64,000 nt of DNA from JAVBOW01 sp031550125 (GCA_031550125.1 JAVBOW010000005.1:1-64000); one strand, 5' to 3'. Shown: positions 42,225 through 51,445, counted from the stretch's first letter. Numbers and translations: made by a program. Notes: generated by a model from the sequence alone, not told the origin.

Positions 42225-43022
42225 ATGCCGGGGAATATTTTCCGTTTCAAACGGTTTGCCGTGGAGCAATCGCCTTCGGCGGGGGTTAAGGTCGGTACCG
42301 ACGGGGTGTTGTTGGGAGCGTGGTGCCGCGTGGACGCCTCGCAGGGCAGGTTGCTCGACGCGGGTACTGGTACGGGGGTGATAGCGCTCATGCTCGCCCA
42401 GCGCAGCGGGCCGTACGCGGCGGTGGATGCCGTCGACATCGATCCCCAGTGCGTCCGCCAGGCCGCCATTAACGCCGGGGCTTCGCCTTGGGCCGAGAGC
42501 ATAAGGGTTTTCGGAACGTCTCTGCAGGCTTTCGCCATGCGTCGCTCGTATCCGTCGCGGCAGGGCGTTTCCGCCTCCGGCATGGGCAGTATGGCGCATT
42601 GGGCTGCGCGTCCGCCGCTTTACGACCATATCGTCTCCAATCCCCCCTATTTCTCGTCGTCGCTGCGGCCTCCGTCCGCTTCGCGCAGCACTGCGCGGCA
42701 CACCGTCGCCCTTACGCACGGCGATTTGCTTAAGGCCGTGGATACGCTCCTTGCTCCGGAGGGACGGTTTTCTGTTATCCTGCCGCCCGGGCAGGCTTTG
42801 TCACTCAGGCTCAGAGCTGTGTCGCACGGGCTTTTCGCTTCGCGCTTTACGGAGGTCTTCACCCGGCCTGGAGGTCCGTGCAAAAGGGTGCTTGTCGAGT
42901 TCGTGCGGGACGGCGCGCAGGCGTCCTGCGAGTGCGGAGCGCTCACCATAGCGGGAACTGCGGAAGGCGCTTTCAGTGACGAATACATGGCCCTTACGCG
43001 CGATTTTTACCTTAAATTCTGA
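42225..43022 (+). CDS. tRNA1(Val) adenine-37 N6-methyltransferase-like enzyme
   Basis: A 265-residue class I methyltransferase of the TrmN6/YfiC group. It has the N-terminal family signature FRFKRFAVEQSPSAGVKVGTDGVLLGAWC, the SAM motif LLDAGTGTGVIALMLAQRS, and the N6-adenine catalytic motif VSNPPYF. There is an insert around 105-130 compared with the E. coli enzyme. It diverges from pgk and is followed by the DUF4831 gene after 49 nt. Confidence 0.88.
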   Translation: MPGNIFRFKRFAVEQSPSAGVKVGTDGVLLGAWCRVDASQGRLLDAGTGTGVIALMLAQRSGPYAAVDAVDIDPQCVRQAAINAGASPWAESIRVFGTSLQAFAMRRSYPSRQGVSASGMGSMAHWAARPPLYDHIVSNPPYFSSSLRPPSASRSTARHTVALTHGDLLKAVDTLLAPEGRFSVILPPGQALSLRLRAVSHGLFASRFTEVFTRPGGPCKRVLVEFVRDGAQASCECGALTIAGTAEGAFSDEYMALTRDFYLKF

Positions 43023-43071
43023 TTTCTGACGGAAAAGATATAGCTTTGCGTAACGCCAAACATTTGGAATT

Positions 43072-43926
43072 ATGAAGAAATACGTTTGTATATTGTTATC
43101 GTCGTGTCTGTTGTCGTTACCGGCAACGCTTTTCGGACAAAGCGCCGCCACTGTGGTGAGGGTGACGGTCAAGGCCGAGAAACAGATCATCCGCACCGGC
43201 CCTTACGCCCGTTTCGCGCAGAAATACCTTGGAGTGATAGCCCCTTTGTCGGATAAGTATTTTTGCACTGTCGCCGAGGCCGCCATCACTGTCGGATCCG
43301 CCGCCGCCTTTGCCGCCGACCATCCCGGCGTGTGGGCAGGCACTCCGGCGCTACCGGTTTCCCATACGCGCAACGCGGTGGAGTTCACTAAAATACCCAT
43401 AGACCGCCAGGACGCTTTGGAGCGCAGTCCCGAGGACGCCGCCCGCGAAGCGGCCAAAACTATATTCATGCTGCGTAAACACCGCATAGAGCTTATCACG
43501 GGCGTGGCCGGCGAGAACGTATTCGGGGCCGGGTTGGCCGCGGCGTTATCGGAGATCGACCGCCTGGAGGAGGAGTACCTCTCGCTTTTCATGGGCAAGC
43601 AGTCGGTGCAGACCATTGTCCGCACTTACGACATCGTCCCCCAGGCGGGCGAGTTGAGCCGCGTGGTGTGCCGCTATTCGCCCGAGGGCGGCCTGCTGCC
43701 CGCCGACGACCTGAGCGGAAGCCCGCTGGTGTTGCAGATGGCCGTCACGGACAAGCCCCTTTCTGCTCCGGTAGCCAGAACGGATAAAAGAGACAAGAAC
43801 GCCCCCGATCCCGTCTACAGGCTCGTTCCGGCCAACGTGGCCCTGCGTCTGGTTGACGGCGGCCGCGAAGTGGCCGCCATCCGCGCGCAGATCACCCAGA
43901 TGGGGCGTATGGAAGAGGTAAAATAG
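43072..43926 (+). CDS. DUF4831 family exported protein
   Basis: A 284-residue exported protein with a signal peptide (about 1-22, ending LFGQ), then a domain whose pattern IIRTGPYARFAQKYLGVIAP matches DUF4831, a Bacteroidales-restricted family of unknown role. The later segment IFMLRKHRIELITGVAGENVFGAGL is also typical. It overlaps nothing and lies 11 nt before the HEAT-like gene, so the two probably form an operon. Confidence 0.8.
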   Translation: MKKYVCILLSSCLLSLPATLFGQSAATVVRVTVKAEKQIIRTGPYARFAQKYLGVIAPLSDKYFCTVAEAAITVGSAAAFAADHPGVWAGTPALPVSHTRNAVEFTKIPIDRQDALERSPEDAAREAAKTIFMLRKHRIELITGVAGENVFGAGLAAALSEIDRLEEEYLSLFMGKQSVQTIVRTYDIVPQAGELSRVVCRYSPEGGLLPADDLSGSPLVLQMAVTDKPLSAPVARTDKRDKNAPDPVYRLVPANVALRLVDGGREVAAIRAQITQMGRMEEVK

Positions 43927-43937
43927 CCTGCCGCGCC

Positions 43938-44588
43938 ATGTCCAACGCAGGCAAGACAGCCGAAATATTGCGCCTGTTGCGTACCCAGACCAACGGGATG
44001 GTCGTAGAGGCTATGTCCGCCCGGGGGACGGACTATCCCCTGAGCTATGGCGTGGCGGCTGCGTCCATAAAGGAGGTCGCCGCGCGTTACGCCCCCGATC
44101 ACGGTCTGGCCCGTACGCTCTACTGCAGCGACGTGCGCGAATTGCGCCTGGCCGCCCTGTATATTGCCGATCCGGCTCGTATGGATATCTCCGAGGCAGG
44201 TTTTTGGGCGGAAGGGATATCGTCGCCGGAGGTGGCCGAACACGCCGGGATGGCCATAGGACGCTGCGCGGCGGCGCGGGATATCGTCCCGGTGTGGCTC
44301 TCGTCGTCCTCCGCCATGGTGCGTTACGCTGCGCTGATGTCGGGTGCGGCAGCCGTAATGGCCAATCCTTCGCTGCAATGGGACGCCGGCGAGCTGATCC
44401 CCCTGCTGGAAAGGGCGGCCCCCGAGGCCGGCAACCCGGAGGTGAAAGGGCTGGCCGCCTTCATAGGCCGCCTGTGGCAGAGACAGCCCGCCGTCAGGGA
44501 CGCCCTCGGCCCCATGCTGCAAAGGATAGAGGCCAACCCCGCCTGCCGTTCGTTATGGCTGGAGTTGGAATGGCGCGTCGGGGAGTAG
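43938..44588 (+). CDS. HEAT-repeat protein of the DNA alkylation repair (AlkD) type
   Basis: A 216-residue all-alpha protein made of repeating helical pairs. The N-terminal region (EILRLLRTQTNGMVVEAMSARG) and the DVRELRLAALYIADP repeat match the AlkD/HEAT superfamily. Catalytic residues of true AlkD glycosylases (Trp and Asp of the DNA cleft) are not clearly assigned, so glycosylase activity is uncertain. A second, clearer family member is at 50161-50868. Confidence 0.65.
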   Translation: MSNAGKTAEILRLLRTQTNGMVVEAMSARGTDYPLSYGVAAASIKEVAARYAPDHGLARTLYCSDVRELRLAALYIADPARMDISEAGFWAEGISSPEVAEHAGMAIGRCAAARDIVPVWLSSSSAMVRYAALMSGAAAVMANPSLQWDAGELIPLLERAAPEAGNPEVKGLAAFIGRLWQRQPAVRDALGPMLQRIEANPACRSLWLELEWRVGE

Positions 44589-44613
44589 GGGCGGCTGCCT
44601 CTTTCGGGATATT

Positions 44614-46365
44614 CTATTTATCCTTCTCCGGCCGTATCACGCTTGCGGCGCTATATTCGAGCGCATTCCCTTTTATTATGAGTTCCGATATCCTCCATGC
44701 CTGCTCCAACCTTTTTTTGCAATCCGGGCCTGCGCCTGTGAACTTGCCCTGCTGGGCCATCGCCCCGCATGGAGGCGCGTCGGAAAATACGGAAGAGCCG
44801 AGGCCGCGCCATCCGTAGCATATGTCCAGCGCATCGACCATCGTAGGGAATATATCCACCTGGCCCATAGGTTCGTCGAAGCGCCCGTCGCGGCAGGAGT
44901 TGTATATTATCAGCGGCACGTACCTGCCTCCGGGGACTTTGTCGTCGTCCTCGATGAACGAGAAGGTGTGGTCGCCGGTGATCAGCACCACGCTGCTTTC
45001 GAGCAGGCCTGCGGCGTCGAGCTTGCTGAAGAACGATTCCAGCGCCCCGTCGACGTAGTTTATCACCTCGAGATACCTTCCCAGCACCTTCCCGTATGCG
45101 GGGGGCGCGGATATCCTTTTCCTGTCGCCCAGGTCGATGGCGTTGTGCGACGAGGCCGTTATGACCTGTGCCAGGAACGGTTTGCGCAGCGATGACAGGA
45201 TATGCACCGACTGAGCCATGAACGAACTGTCGCCAAGCGTGGGCCTGATTATCTCGTCATGTTTGAAGGAGGATCTGTCGTACGTCATGTCGTAGCCGAG
45301 CATTTTGGAGAAGTTGGCCTGGTTCCAGAAGTCGGCGGCGAAGGTGTGCATGGCGACGCAATCGCCCCACTTGCCCGACTGTTTGAGCAACGACGCCAAT
45401 GAGGGGTATTTCCTGTTTTCGAGGTTGGCTGCGGCTATGTCCGTGAGGGGTAAAAGCCCGGTGTTGAGTATCAGCTGTCCGTCCGCCGAGCGTCCTATGC
45501 CCGTCTGGTTGATCACGCACGGCGCATAGAAGGCGTTGCCTGAGTTCGTCAGGCTGTCAAGGAAAGGCATGACTTTCTTTCCTTCCACCGTAAGGCCCAC
45601 GGGAAACGATTCGAGCGATTCGACCAGTATCAATATTACGTTCTTCCCTCCGCAGGCCGCTCCGGGGCCAACCGGGGCGGGGCGGGGAGCCACACCGGAC
45701 AGGAACGTCTCTATCCCGGAAAGTTGCCCGGCCGACAGTTTAATGTCGCCGGAGTTGTGCGTAATGTCGTAAAGCAGGTATGTGAAGTAGCCGAAATAAC
45801 GGGTCATGGCTACCTTCGTGAAATAATAATGGTCGCCCATCTCCTTGAGCGTCTTCTGTCTCCTTAACAGGGCATACGCGGCCACCACCGTCAGGGCCAT
45901 GGCTGCGGCTATGGCGACCGCTTTGATCATGGGCCGCCTTCCGGGGCGTTTGCGACGGAAGAAGAACGCGTCCGCCGCCGCGAATGCCGCCAGCGGGATA
46001 AACAGCGCGGCGTCGCTCCAGACCATGCCCGTAACGATGCTGTCGCCCAGCGACGGAAGCATGGAAATATTGGATTTTATGATCGGCCAGGATATAAGAG
46101 CGCCGTAATAGCGGTAATATATAAGATTACCGTAGAACAGCAGGGTGAACGAGGCGAAAGCCGTATATACGGCCCACCGGCGGGCGATGAGCGCAGGGAT
46201 GGCGGCCCACGCCGCCGCGGCTATGCAGCAGCCCGCAATGCCTTTCGGCCTGCCCGTCCCTCCGATAAAATAGTAGAACAACATCTGTACGGCCGCAAGG
46301 CCGGCTACGAACAGTGCAAAATAGGCGTATGTTGCAAGTCTGTTCCTGAGAGACTCCCGGATCAT
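44614..46365 (-). CDS. LTA synthase-family phosphoglycerol/phosphoethanolamine transferase
   Basis: A 583-residue membrane enzyme. Five N-terminal transmembrane helices (about 15-160) are followed by a sulfatase-fold periplasmic domain. This has NVILILVESLES (first metal Glu), the nucleophile region INQTGIGRSADGQLIL and VLITGDHTF (second metal site). Related proteins transfer phosphoglycerol or phosphoethanolamine to lipids or glycans; Bacteroidales lack teichoic acids, so a glycolipid or LPS acceptor is more likely. It overlaps the upstream phosphodiesterase-like gene by 4 nt. Confidence 0.88.
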   Translation of the reverse strand: MIRESLRNRLATYAYFALFVAGLAAVQMLFYYFIGGTGRPKGIAGCCIAAAAWAAIPALIARRWAVYTAFASFTLLFYGNLIYYRYYGALISWPIIKSNISMLPSLGDSIVTGMVWSDAALFIPLAAFAAADAFFFRRKRPGRRPMIKAVAIAAAMALTVVAAYALLRRQKTLKEMGDHYYFTKVAMTRYFGYFTYLLYDITHNSGDIKLSAGQLSGIETFLSGVAPRPAPVGPGAACGGKNVILILVESLESFPVGLTVEGKKVMPFLDSLTNSGNAFYAPCVINQTGIGRSADGQLILNTGLLPLTDIAAANLENRKYPSLASLLKQSGKWGDCVAMHTFAADFWNQANFSKMLGYDMTYDRSSFKHDEIIRPTLGDSSFMAQSVHILSSLRKPFLAQVITASSHNAIDLGDRKRISAPPAYGKVLGRYLEVINYVDGALESFFSKLDAAGLLESSVVLITGDHTFSFIEDDDKVPGGRYVPLIIYNSCRDGRFDEPMGQVDIFPTMVDALDICYGWRGLGSSVFSDAPPCGAMAQQGKFTGAGPDCKKRLEQAWRISELIIKGNALEYSAASVIRPEKDK

Positions 46366-47129
46366 TTTTCGTCGATGAGGATCACTTTAAGGTTGGAATT
46401 GAGTCCGAAAGCCATAAACGTGTGTTCAGGGAAGTATCTCATCACGTACGGCAGGCATTGGTAATTTCCCGACAGGGTGGATACCCTCGTCTGTTTTAAG
46501 CCGGCAACCACTTTTTCGTACCATCCGGCTATCTCGTCCGTAGTCGCATAGTTTATGCGGGGCGACGGTATCCAGTAACTGGTCTTAAAGCCGGCGTCGG
46601 TGAACGCCGTCAGCTTTTGAGGCGTCGTCGATTCTATTATCATCCTCTCGCGGGGCAGTCCGTGGCGCGCCGTTATGGCGGAGAGCGTGTCGAGGGCCGC
46701 CCGCGCCTCGGTTTCATCAAGGTCGGCGAGGTTTTTGAAGTCTATCCAGAAACGGTGGCGCGATATGTCGCTCAACGCGCCGAGCATCGAGTCGAGAACC
46801 AACCCGGATGGCTGCTCCTCCGGCCAGTGGCCCATGAAAAATCGCCCGTCGATATAAGCTACATCCATTTCGATACCGCTGAAACGGTCCTGCACCGAGC
46901 GCAGCTTTTCCACGGTGTTGACTTTGTGTATCCATACGGCGTCGGCGTAACTTACCTCTATCCCGGATGGGGAGTTATTCTCCGGAGCGGGAAGCTCGGG
47001 CATCGAACACGCGAATCTGGCTACCGATCTGGTTATGAACTTGTAATTTATGCAACACAGCGCTATCAGTGCGGCTATGATTATGTTTTCCGTGATGAAG
47101 AGCGTACGGAAATGCTTGCCGTTTTTCAT
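46362..47129 (-). CDS. FAM151/GDPD-like TIM-barrel protein
   Basis: A 255-residue membrane-anchored protein with an N-terminal helix at about 9-30. The domain that follows, AVWIHKVNTVEKLRSVQDRFSGIEMDVAYIDGRFFMGHWPEE, matches the PLC-like phosphodiesterase superfamily. It has the acidic metal-site pair (IEMDV) and His replaced at the usual HD position by GHW, as in FAM151/menorin-like proteins. It may hydrolyse a glycerophosphodiester. It is coupled with the LTA synthase-like gene, which suggests related lipid headgroup chemistry. Confidence 0.68.
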   Translation of the reverse strand: MKNGKHFRTLFITENIIIAALIALCCINYKFITRSVARFACSMPELPAPENNSPSGIEVSYADAVWIHKVNTVEKLRSVQDRFSGIEMDVAYIDGRFFMGHWPEEQPSGLVLDSMLGALSDISRHRFWIDFKNLADLDETEARAALDTLSAITARHGLPRERMIIESTTPQKLTAFTDAGFKTSYWIPSPRINYATTDEIAGWYEKVVAGLKQTRVSTLSGNYQCLPYVMRYFPEHTFMAFGLNSNLKVILIDEK

Positions 47130-47155
47130 GGGGACGGTTTTTGGCGTTGCGCAGC

Positions 47156-48145
47156 CTATCGGTTATCCCCCGGGAATTCCGCGGAATAGACAAGGTGGTC
47201 TAACTGTTTGAGGAAATTGCGCTTGGGTTGTTTGGGCGAAAAGAGGTAGCAGTCTATCGTCACCACCCTGCGCGGCGAGCCGGCGGGCGTGGAGTAGCTT
47301 ATGAACGGCCCGCCCATGAAATCGCCGTGGACCTCCCAGAAGCCGGCCATGCGCGCCCACTGGCGGCCGCCTATGGTGATGTACCTCACTTTGGGATAGA
47401 GCATCGGATCGTCGGTGTAGGTTGTCATATACGACCCGTCGCTCGGGCCAGGTATGCGCGATACGAATGCGTTGCGGCGGGTGGTAAGATGCACCGAATC
47501 GAAGTCGGACACCCCTTCGCAAGGGTAGCTGTAGATCATGAAGCCCTGGCTTACCTGCGGACGCTCGTGCGATATCCATATGAAATCGTCGCCTTCCGAG
47601 CGCAGCTTGTAGCCCAGCGGGATGTCTATCTTCATGCCGAATTTATTTTCCACCAGGTTCATAAGGCTCTTTTCGTTATGGGCCTTGGCGGCGGCCAGGT
47701 TGCGGTCGCGTTCGGCAAGTTCGAATATGCGGGCCACCTCGGCGCGGTGTTCGGAAAAATATCCGGTTATGGATTCCGCCGTAGGCCCGGTGGCGCGGAC
47801 CACTATCTGCGGGGCGGCATAAACGTCGTATTCGGCTGTCATTGAAGCCTCGGCGAACTCACTGCCGGTCTGTATGAACAGCAGGTTGCGGTGGCGGCCT
47901 ATGATCTTGCCGAAAGCCTGCGGGGCTACCCTCAGGACGCTGAACGACGCTTCGTACTGGTTTATCATATCCACCGGCTCGGAAAATATCGCCCGCAGTG
48001 TATCGCCCGGCGCGCCGTTCCACTTCTCGTCGTCGCAAACCACGAAGATTTCGTAAAGACCTCCGTTGGAGGCCACCTTGCCGCCTTCCACGCAACTCCA
48101 GAGGGCGGTTGCGCCCGCAAAGAGTATGACCAGCAGTTTTTTCAT
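47156..48145 (-). CDS. DUF4837 family lipoprotein
   Basis: A 329-residue lipoprotein with a lipobox near LWSC (Cys18). A beta-rich domain follows, with the pattern GGLYEIFVVCDDEKWNGAPGDTLRAIFSEP and FGKIIGRHRNLLFIQ characteristic of DUF4837, a Bacteroidetes family of unknown role that is probably associated with the envelope. A -7-like TATATTTG lies 27 nt upstream on the minus strand. It is followed after 26 nt by the phosphodiesterase-like gene. Confidence 0.8.
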   Translation of the reverse strand: MKKLLVILFAGATALWSCVEGGKVASNGGLYEIFVVCDDEKWNGAPGDTLRAIFSEPVDMINQYEASFSVLRVAPQAFGKIIGRHRNLLFIQTGSEFAEASMTAEYDVYAAPQIVVRATGPTAESITGYFSEHRAEVARIFELAERDRNLAAAKAHNEKSLMNLVENKFGMKIDIPLGYKLRSEGDDFIWISHERPQVSQGFMIYSYPCEGVSDFDSVHLTTRRNAFVSRIPGPSDGSYMTTYTDDPMLYPKVRYITIGGRQWARMAGFWEVHGDFMGGPFISYSTPAGSPRRVVTIDCYLFSPKQPKRNFLKQLDHLVYSAEFPGDNR

Positions 48146-48204
48146 GACAGAAAAATTTGATAGACAAATATAATTCTTTTTCCCGTATTTTACGCAAATA
48201 AACC

Positions 48205-48212
48205 TAACTTTG
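48205..48212 (+). promoter_or_regulatory. -7 box of the polysaccharide deacetylase gene
   Basis: TAACTTTG at 48205-48212, 34 nt before the GTG start, in the divergent region shared with DUF4837. The -33 box is weak. Confidence 0.45.
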
Positions 48213-48246
48213 CACCGCAGGCGTCCAAAGCCCCTGCCCGACGCCC

Positions 48247-48855
48247 GTGCGTTTCACACCCTGGAATATCATACGCCGCTGGGCGCCCTCCCTGATATGG
48301 AACATGGAGGGCGAAGACGCCGTATTCCTTACTTTCGACGACGGCCCCACGCCCGGGGTGACGGAGTGGATACTCGACCAGCTCGACAAGACGGGGGCCA
48401 AGGCGACCTTCTTCTGCCTGGGCAAGAACATTGAGATGTATCCCGACCTGTACGACCGCATGATAGAGCGAGGCCACAAAGTGGGGAACCACACCTACAG
48501 CCATCAGAAAGGCTGGAGCATGAGCCTGAGGCGCTACGTCGAGGACGTCGATTTCTGCAATTCGCTTACCCATTCCGACCTCTTCCGCCCCCCTTACGGG
48601 CGTATAACCCCGGCGCAGGCCCGGGTGCTGTCGGAGCGTTACACGCTGGTTATGTGGGATGTGCTTAGCCGCGATTACAGCCGTTACATTTCGCCGCGCC
48701 AGTGCCTGCGCAACGTCACCAAACATGTCAGGCCGGGATCGATAGTGGTTTTCCACGATTCGGCCAAAGCTTTCCGCAACCTGCGCTACGCCCTGCCCAG
48801 GACGTTGGCGCACATCGAAAAACAAGGATGGGAGTGCAAGGCGATAGACATATAA
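48247..48855 (+). CDS. Polysaccharide deacetylase family protein (NodB domain)
   Basis: A 202-residue carbohydrate esterase-4 enzyme. The metal/catalytic motif FLTFDDGPTPG has the Asp pair at 31-32, and the zinc motif GNHTYSH has histidines at 82 and 86. FRPPYGRIT and the late VFHDSAKAF are present. It likely deacetylates GlcNAc residues in peptidoglycan or capsule. It starts with GTG at 48247. There is no signal peptide, so it may be cytoplasmic or exported otherwise. It overlaps ubiX by 28 nt. Confidence 0.85.
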   Translation: MRFTPWNIIRRWAPSLIWNMEGEDAVFLTFDDGPTPGVTEWILDQLDKTGAKATFFCLGKNIEMYPDLYDRMIERGHKVGNHTYSHQKGWSMSLRRYVEDVDFCNSLTHSDLFRPPYGRITPAQARVLSERYTLVMWDVLSRDYSRYISPRQCLRNVTKHVRPGSIVVFHDSAKAFRNLRYALPRTLAHIEKQGWECKAIDI

Positions 48856-49400
48856 TAGTGGCCGTCACGGGGGCCAGCGGGTCCATATACGCCAGGCAGC
48901 TCCTCGAGAGGCTCGCCGCGATGGATTGCGTGGCGAAGATAGCGCTTATAGTAAGTCCTAACGGCCGCGCCGTAGCCGGATACGAAGGGCAGGCCATGCC
49001 CTCACACCCCAAGATAACGTGTTACGCCCCGGACGATATGTTCGCCCCTCCCGCTTCCGGGTCGGCGCGTTGGGACGCCATGGCGGTGGTTCCATGCTCC
49101 GCAGGGACCATGGGCCGCATAGCCGCCGGCGTTTCCGAGGGGCTGATAGGTCGCGCGGCCGACGTGATGCTGAAGGAACGCCGACGGTTGGTGCTGGTGG
49201 TGCGCGAAACTCCCCTGAGTACGATCCACCTGCGCAATATGGCCGCCCTGTCGGAATGCGGCGCGGTGGTTATGCCCGCCTCGCCCTCCTTCTACTCCCT
49301 TCCTGGCGATATCGAATCCCTATGCGGAAGCGTGACGGAGCGCGTAATCGCCCTCCTGGGCCTCGACGCGCCGCATTACGAGTGGGGATGCCGGCCCTGA
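48828..49400 (+). CDS. ubiX: Flavin prenyltransferase UbiX
   Basis: A 190-residue enzyme that makes prenylated FMN, the cofactor of UbiD-type decarboxylases. It has the N-terminal VAVTGASGSIYARQLLE, AVVPCSAGTMGRIAAG and LKERRRLVLVVRETPLSTIHL. It serves a UbiD/MenD-side decarboxylase, here probably in the futalosine menaquinone route. The ATG at 48828 overlaps the deacetylase end; a GTG near 48858 is an alternative. No ubiD is nearby. Confidence 0.9.
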   Translation: MGVQGDRHIIVAVTGASGSIYARQLLERLAAMDCVAKIALIVSPNGRAVAGYEGQAMPSHPKITCYAPDDMFAPPASGSARWDAMAVVPCSAGTMGRIAAGVSEGLIGRAADVMLKERRRLVLVVRETPLSTIHLRNMAALSECGAVVMPASPSFYSLPGDIESLCGSVTERVIALLGLDAPHYEWGCRP

Positions 49401-49431
49401 TTTGTAATCACATCTTTTTTTCGTACCTTTG
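49401..49431 (+). promoter_or_regulatory. Promoter of efp
   Basis: TTTG at 49401-49404, a 19-nt spacer, then TACCTTTG at 49424-49431 is a full consensus match, 29 nt upstream of the efp ATG. The -33 box lies immediately after the ubiX stop. Confidence 0.88.
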
Positions 49432-49460
49432 CGCCACTAAAAATCAAAAAACATCAGATA

Positions 49461-50027
49461 ATGGCAACTACAGCCGACTTTAAGAACGGAATGTGCATCG
49501 AATTCAACGGCAAAACCTGCATGGTGGTCGAATTCCAACACGTCAAACCGGGCAAAGGCCCCGCCTTCGTCCGCACCAAACTCAAGAACCTGGAGAACGG
49601 ACGCGTACTCGAGAATACCTGGACGGCAGGCGTGAACATCGAGATTGTGAGGGTGGAGAGGCGTCCTTACCAATATCTCTACGACGACGATATGGGATCG
49701 AACTTCATGCACACCGAGACCTTCGAGCAGATAGTCTTCGAGCGCGGCATGATAGAGAACAACGACCTTATGCGCGAAGGACAGGTGATCGAGGTACTCT
49801 TCCATACGGAGAAAGAGATGGTCCTCTCGGCCGAGTTGCCCCCGATAGTTGATATGGAGGTGACTTACACTGAACCAGGCGTGAAGGGCGACACCGCCTC
49901 GACCAACTCGCTCAAGCCCGCCACCGTGGATACGGGAGCCACCGTACGCGTTCCGCTATTCATACAGACGGGCGAAAAGATACGCGTCGACACCCGCACC
50001 AGGGAGTACTACGAAAGGATAAGGTAG
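49461..50027 (+). CDS. efp: Elongation factor P
   Basis: A 188-residue translation factor that rescues ribosomes stalled at polyproline. Three OB-like domains are present, with FQHVKPGKGPAFVRTKLKNL carrying the conserved Lys32 at the tip of domain I, the site modified by EpmA where that enzyme exists. The C-terminal FIQTGEKIRVDTRTREYYER signature is intact. Monocistronic with its own promoter and terminator. Confidence 0.97.
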   Translation: MATTADFKNGMCIEFNGKTCMVVEFQHVKPGKGPAFVRTKLKNLENGRVLENTWTAGVNIEIVRVERRPYQYLYDDDMGSNFMHTETFEQIVFERGMIENNDLMREGQVIEVLFHTEKEMVLSAELPPIVDMEVTYTEPGVKGDTASTNSLKPATVDTGATVRVPLFIQTGEKIRVDTRTREYYERIR

Positions 50028-50050
50028 TTTGGTCCGATCATAAAATAAAG

Positions 50051-50076
50051 CAGGCCGGGAGTACTCTCCCGGCCTG
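50051..50076. terminator. Terminator of efp
   Basis: CAGGCCGGGAG (50051-50061) pairs with CTCCCGGCCTG (50066-50076), 24 nt after the efp stop. Confidence 0.85.
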
Positions 50077-50160
50077 TTGCGATGTTTCGCCTGCCGCCAT
50101 CAGGCTTTCGCCGTCATACCGGGCGGCAGGATGCGGAGAACTCTTATCGTGGGGATTCAT

Positions 50161-50868
50161 TTAACATCTCACCCCTTTGCGTTTGAAACCCAGTCTGTTG
50201 TTATCCTTGGCCTTCCGGATCGCCTGCGTCGCCACGGGCGTCGAACACGCTCCCTTTTCGGTCGTAACCTTCACCTTTCCTATCTTTTCGGCGGCATTTA
50301 CCGCCGCTTCGTGAAGCGGAAGGTACGATATGCCTGCCGCGATAACAAAGCCGTTCATGCTGTAACGGGTGCGGTTGGGCTGGTCGTGAATGGTGTCTGC
50401 CACCCTGCCCAGCATGGCCTTGATCTTTTCCGGATCGAACTCGCCGTCGGGGCGGGAACCCAAAAGCCAACAGTAGCAAGACCATCCGGCCGACATGCGA
50501 AGCTCCTCTCCGCTTTCTATCCAACGATCGGCGACGGCTTGGGCGAAACTCGTTTCGGCCAGGCTGACAGCCACCACGTAGTCTGACAGCATGAAGAAAT
50601 AAGCGGCTTCGATCCATCGGTCGAAGTCGGATTCGGTCATCGCCCTGGGGTCGGCGATCATTCCGGCGAAATACATGGCGTCGTAATTTCCCGTCGCATA
50701 CAGGCGTTCGGCCAGCGCCTGGTTGCGTTTTATCTTTTTGGCAAGAGGCCTCATGGCCATTGTGGGAACGCCCCAGTGCGGCTCATGCACGCCGTGCGCC
50801 TGGTAGATTTTCTTTGTCTGCGCGGTTGCGAGCGATTCCAGATCGCGCATAATTTCTTCGAAGGTCAT
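50161..50868 (-). CDS. DNA alkylation repair protein (AlkD-like)
   Basis: A 235-residue all-alpha HEAT-like protein. The pattern MTFEEIMRDLESLATAQTKKIYQAHGVHEPHWGVPTMAMRPLAKKIKRNQALAERLY, split here, is the start of the DNA_alkylation family. IADPRAMTESDFDRWIEAAYFFMLSDYVV is the second typical block. It probably excises alkylated bases such as 3- and 7-methyl purines. The ATG at 50868 was chosen; the frame runs to 50922. Confidence 0.82.
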   Translation of the reverse strand: MTFEEIMRDLESLATAQTKKIYQAHGVHEPHWGVPTMAMRPLAKKIKRNQALAERLYATGNYDAMYFAGMIADPRAMTESDFDRWIEAAYFFMLSDYVVAVSLAETSFAQAVADRWIESGEELRMSAGWSCYCWLLGSRPDGEFDPEKIKAMLGRVADTIHDQPNRTRYSMNGFVIAAGISYLPLHEAAVNAAEKIGKVKVTTEKGACSTPVATQAIRKAKDNNRLGFKRKGVRC

Positions 50869-51028
50869 AAATGCTGTCGTTTGCGGTTTGTCGGAGAATC
50901 GGTTTAAATTTTTTGTTTTCATTCCTTTTATGCGGGCGGCCGCGGCCTTTACCTGAGACTGGCTTGCGTTATGCCTGTTTAGGGGCCATTGGAACGCTTA
51001 TTGATGGAGATGCGGAAAAACACATACC

Positions 51029-51445
51029 ATGAGGGAAAACATTACCGTAGAGGCGCGGATCCGCGCCGACGGGCGACGCGTTTGGCAAAGCCTTACAAGC
51101 CCGGAGCATATCGTCCGGTGGAACCGCGCGAGCGACGAATGGGTTTGCCCGCGCGCCTCTAACGACCTGCGCGAAGGCGGACGTTTCAACTATCGCATGG
51201 AGGCCCGCGACGGCAGCGCCGGCTTCGATTTCGAGGGGACGTTCAACCGGGTTGTCCCGGGAGTACGTCTCGATTATACGCTCGGCGACGGACGGAAAGT
51301 AACCACTACGCTCACGCCCGATAAAGATGGGACGACAGTTACCGTTACGTTCCAGGCCGAAGACGTTTTTACGGCCGCACAGCAACGGGAAGGCTGGCAG
51401 GCCATACTCGACAATATGAAAAAATACACGGAATCACTCAAGTGA
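51029..51445 (+). CDS. SRPBCC (AHSA1-type) domain protein
   Basis: A 138-residue START-like fold protein of the AHSA1/activator of Hsp90 ATPase class. The pattern ITVEARIRADGRRVWQSLTSPEHIVRWNRASDEWVCP, split here, and the later FDFEGTFNRVVPGVRLDYTLGDGRKVTTTLTPDKDGT are typical. It may bind a hydrophobic ligand or act as a chaperone partner; the ligand is unknown. Its final codons lie inside a hairpin that may terminate the transcript (51426-51455). Confidence 0.8.
   Translation: MRENITVEARIRADGRRVWQSLTSPEHIVRWNRASDEWVCPRASNDLREGGRFNYRMEARDGSAGFDFEGTFNRVVPGVRLDYTLGDGRKVTTTLTPDKDGTTVTVTFQAEDVFTAAQQREGWQAILDNMKKYTESLK

Noticed and set aside
48702..48827. 42-residue N-terminal extension of UbiX
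   Set aside because: It overlaps the deacetylase in another frame, with shadow composition.
43938..50868. The two AlkD/HEAT proteins as parts of one DNA repair island
   Set aside because: They are 5.6 kb apart on opposite strands with unrelated genes between; no shared regulation is visible.
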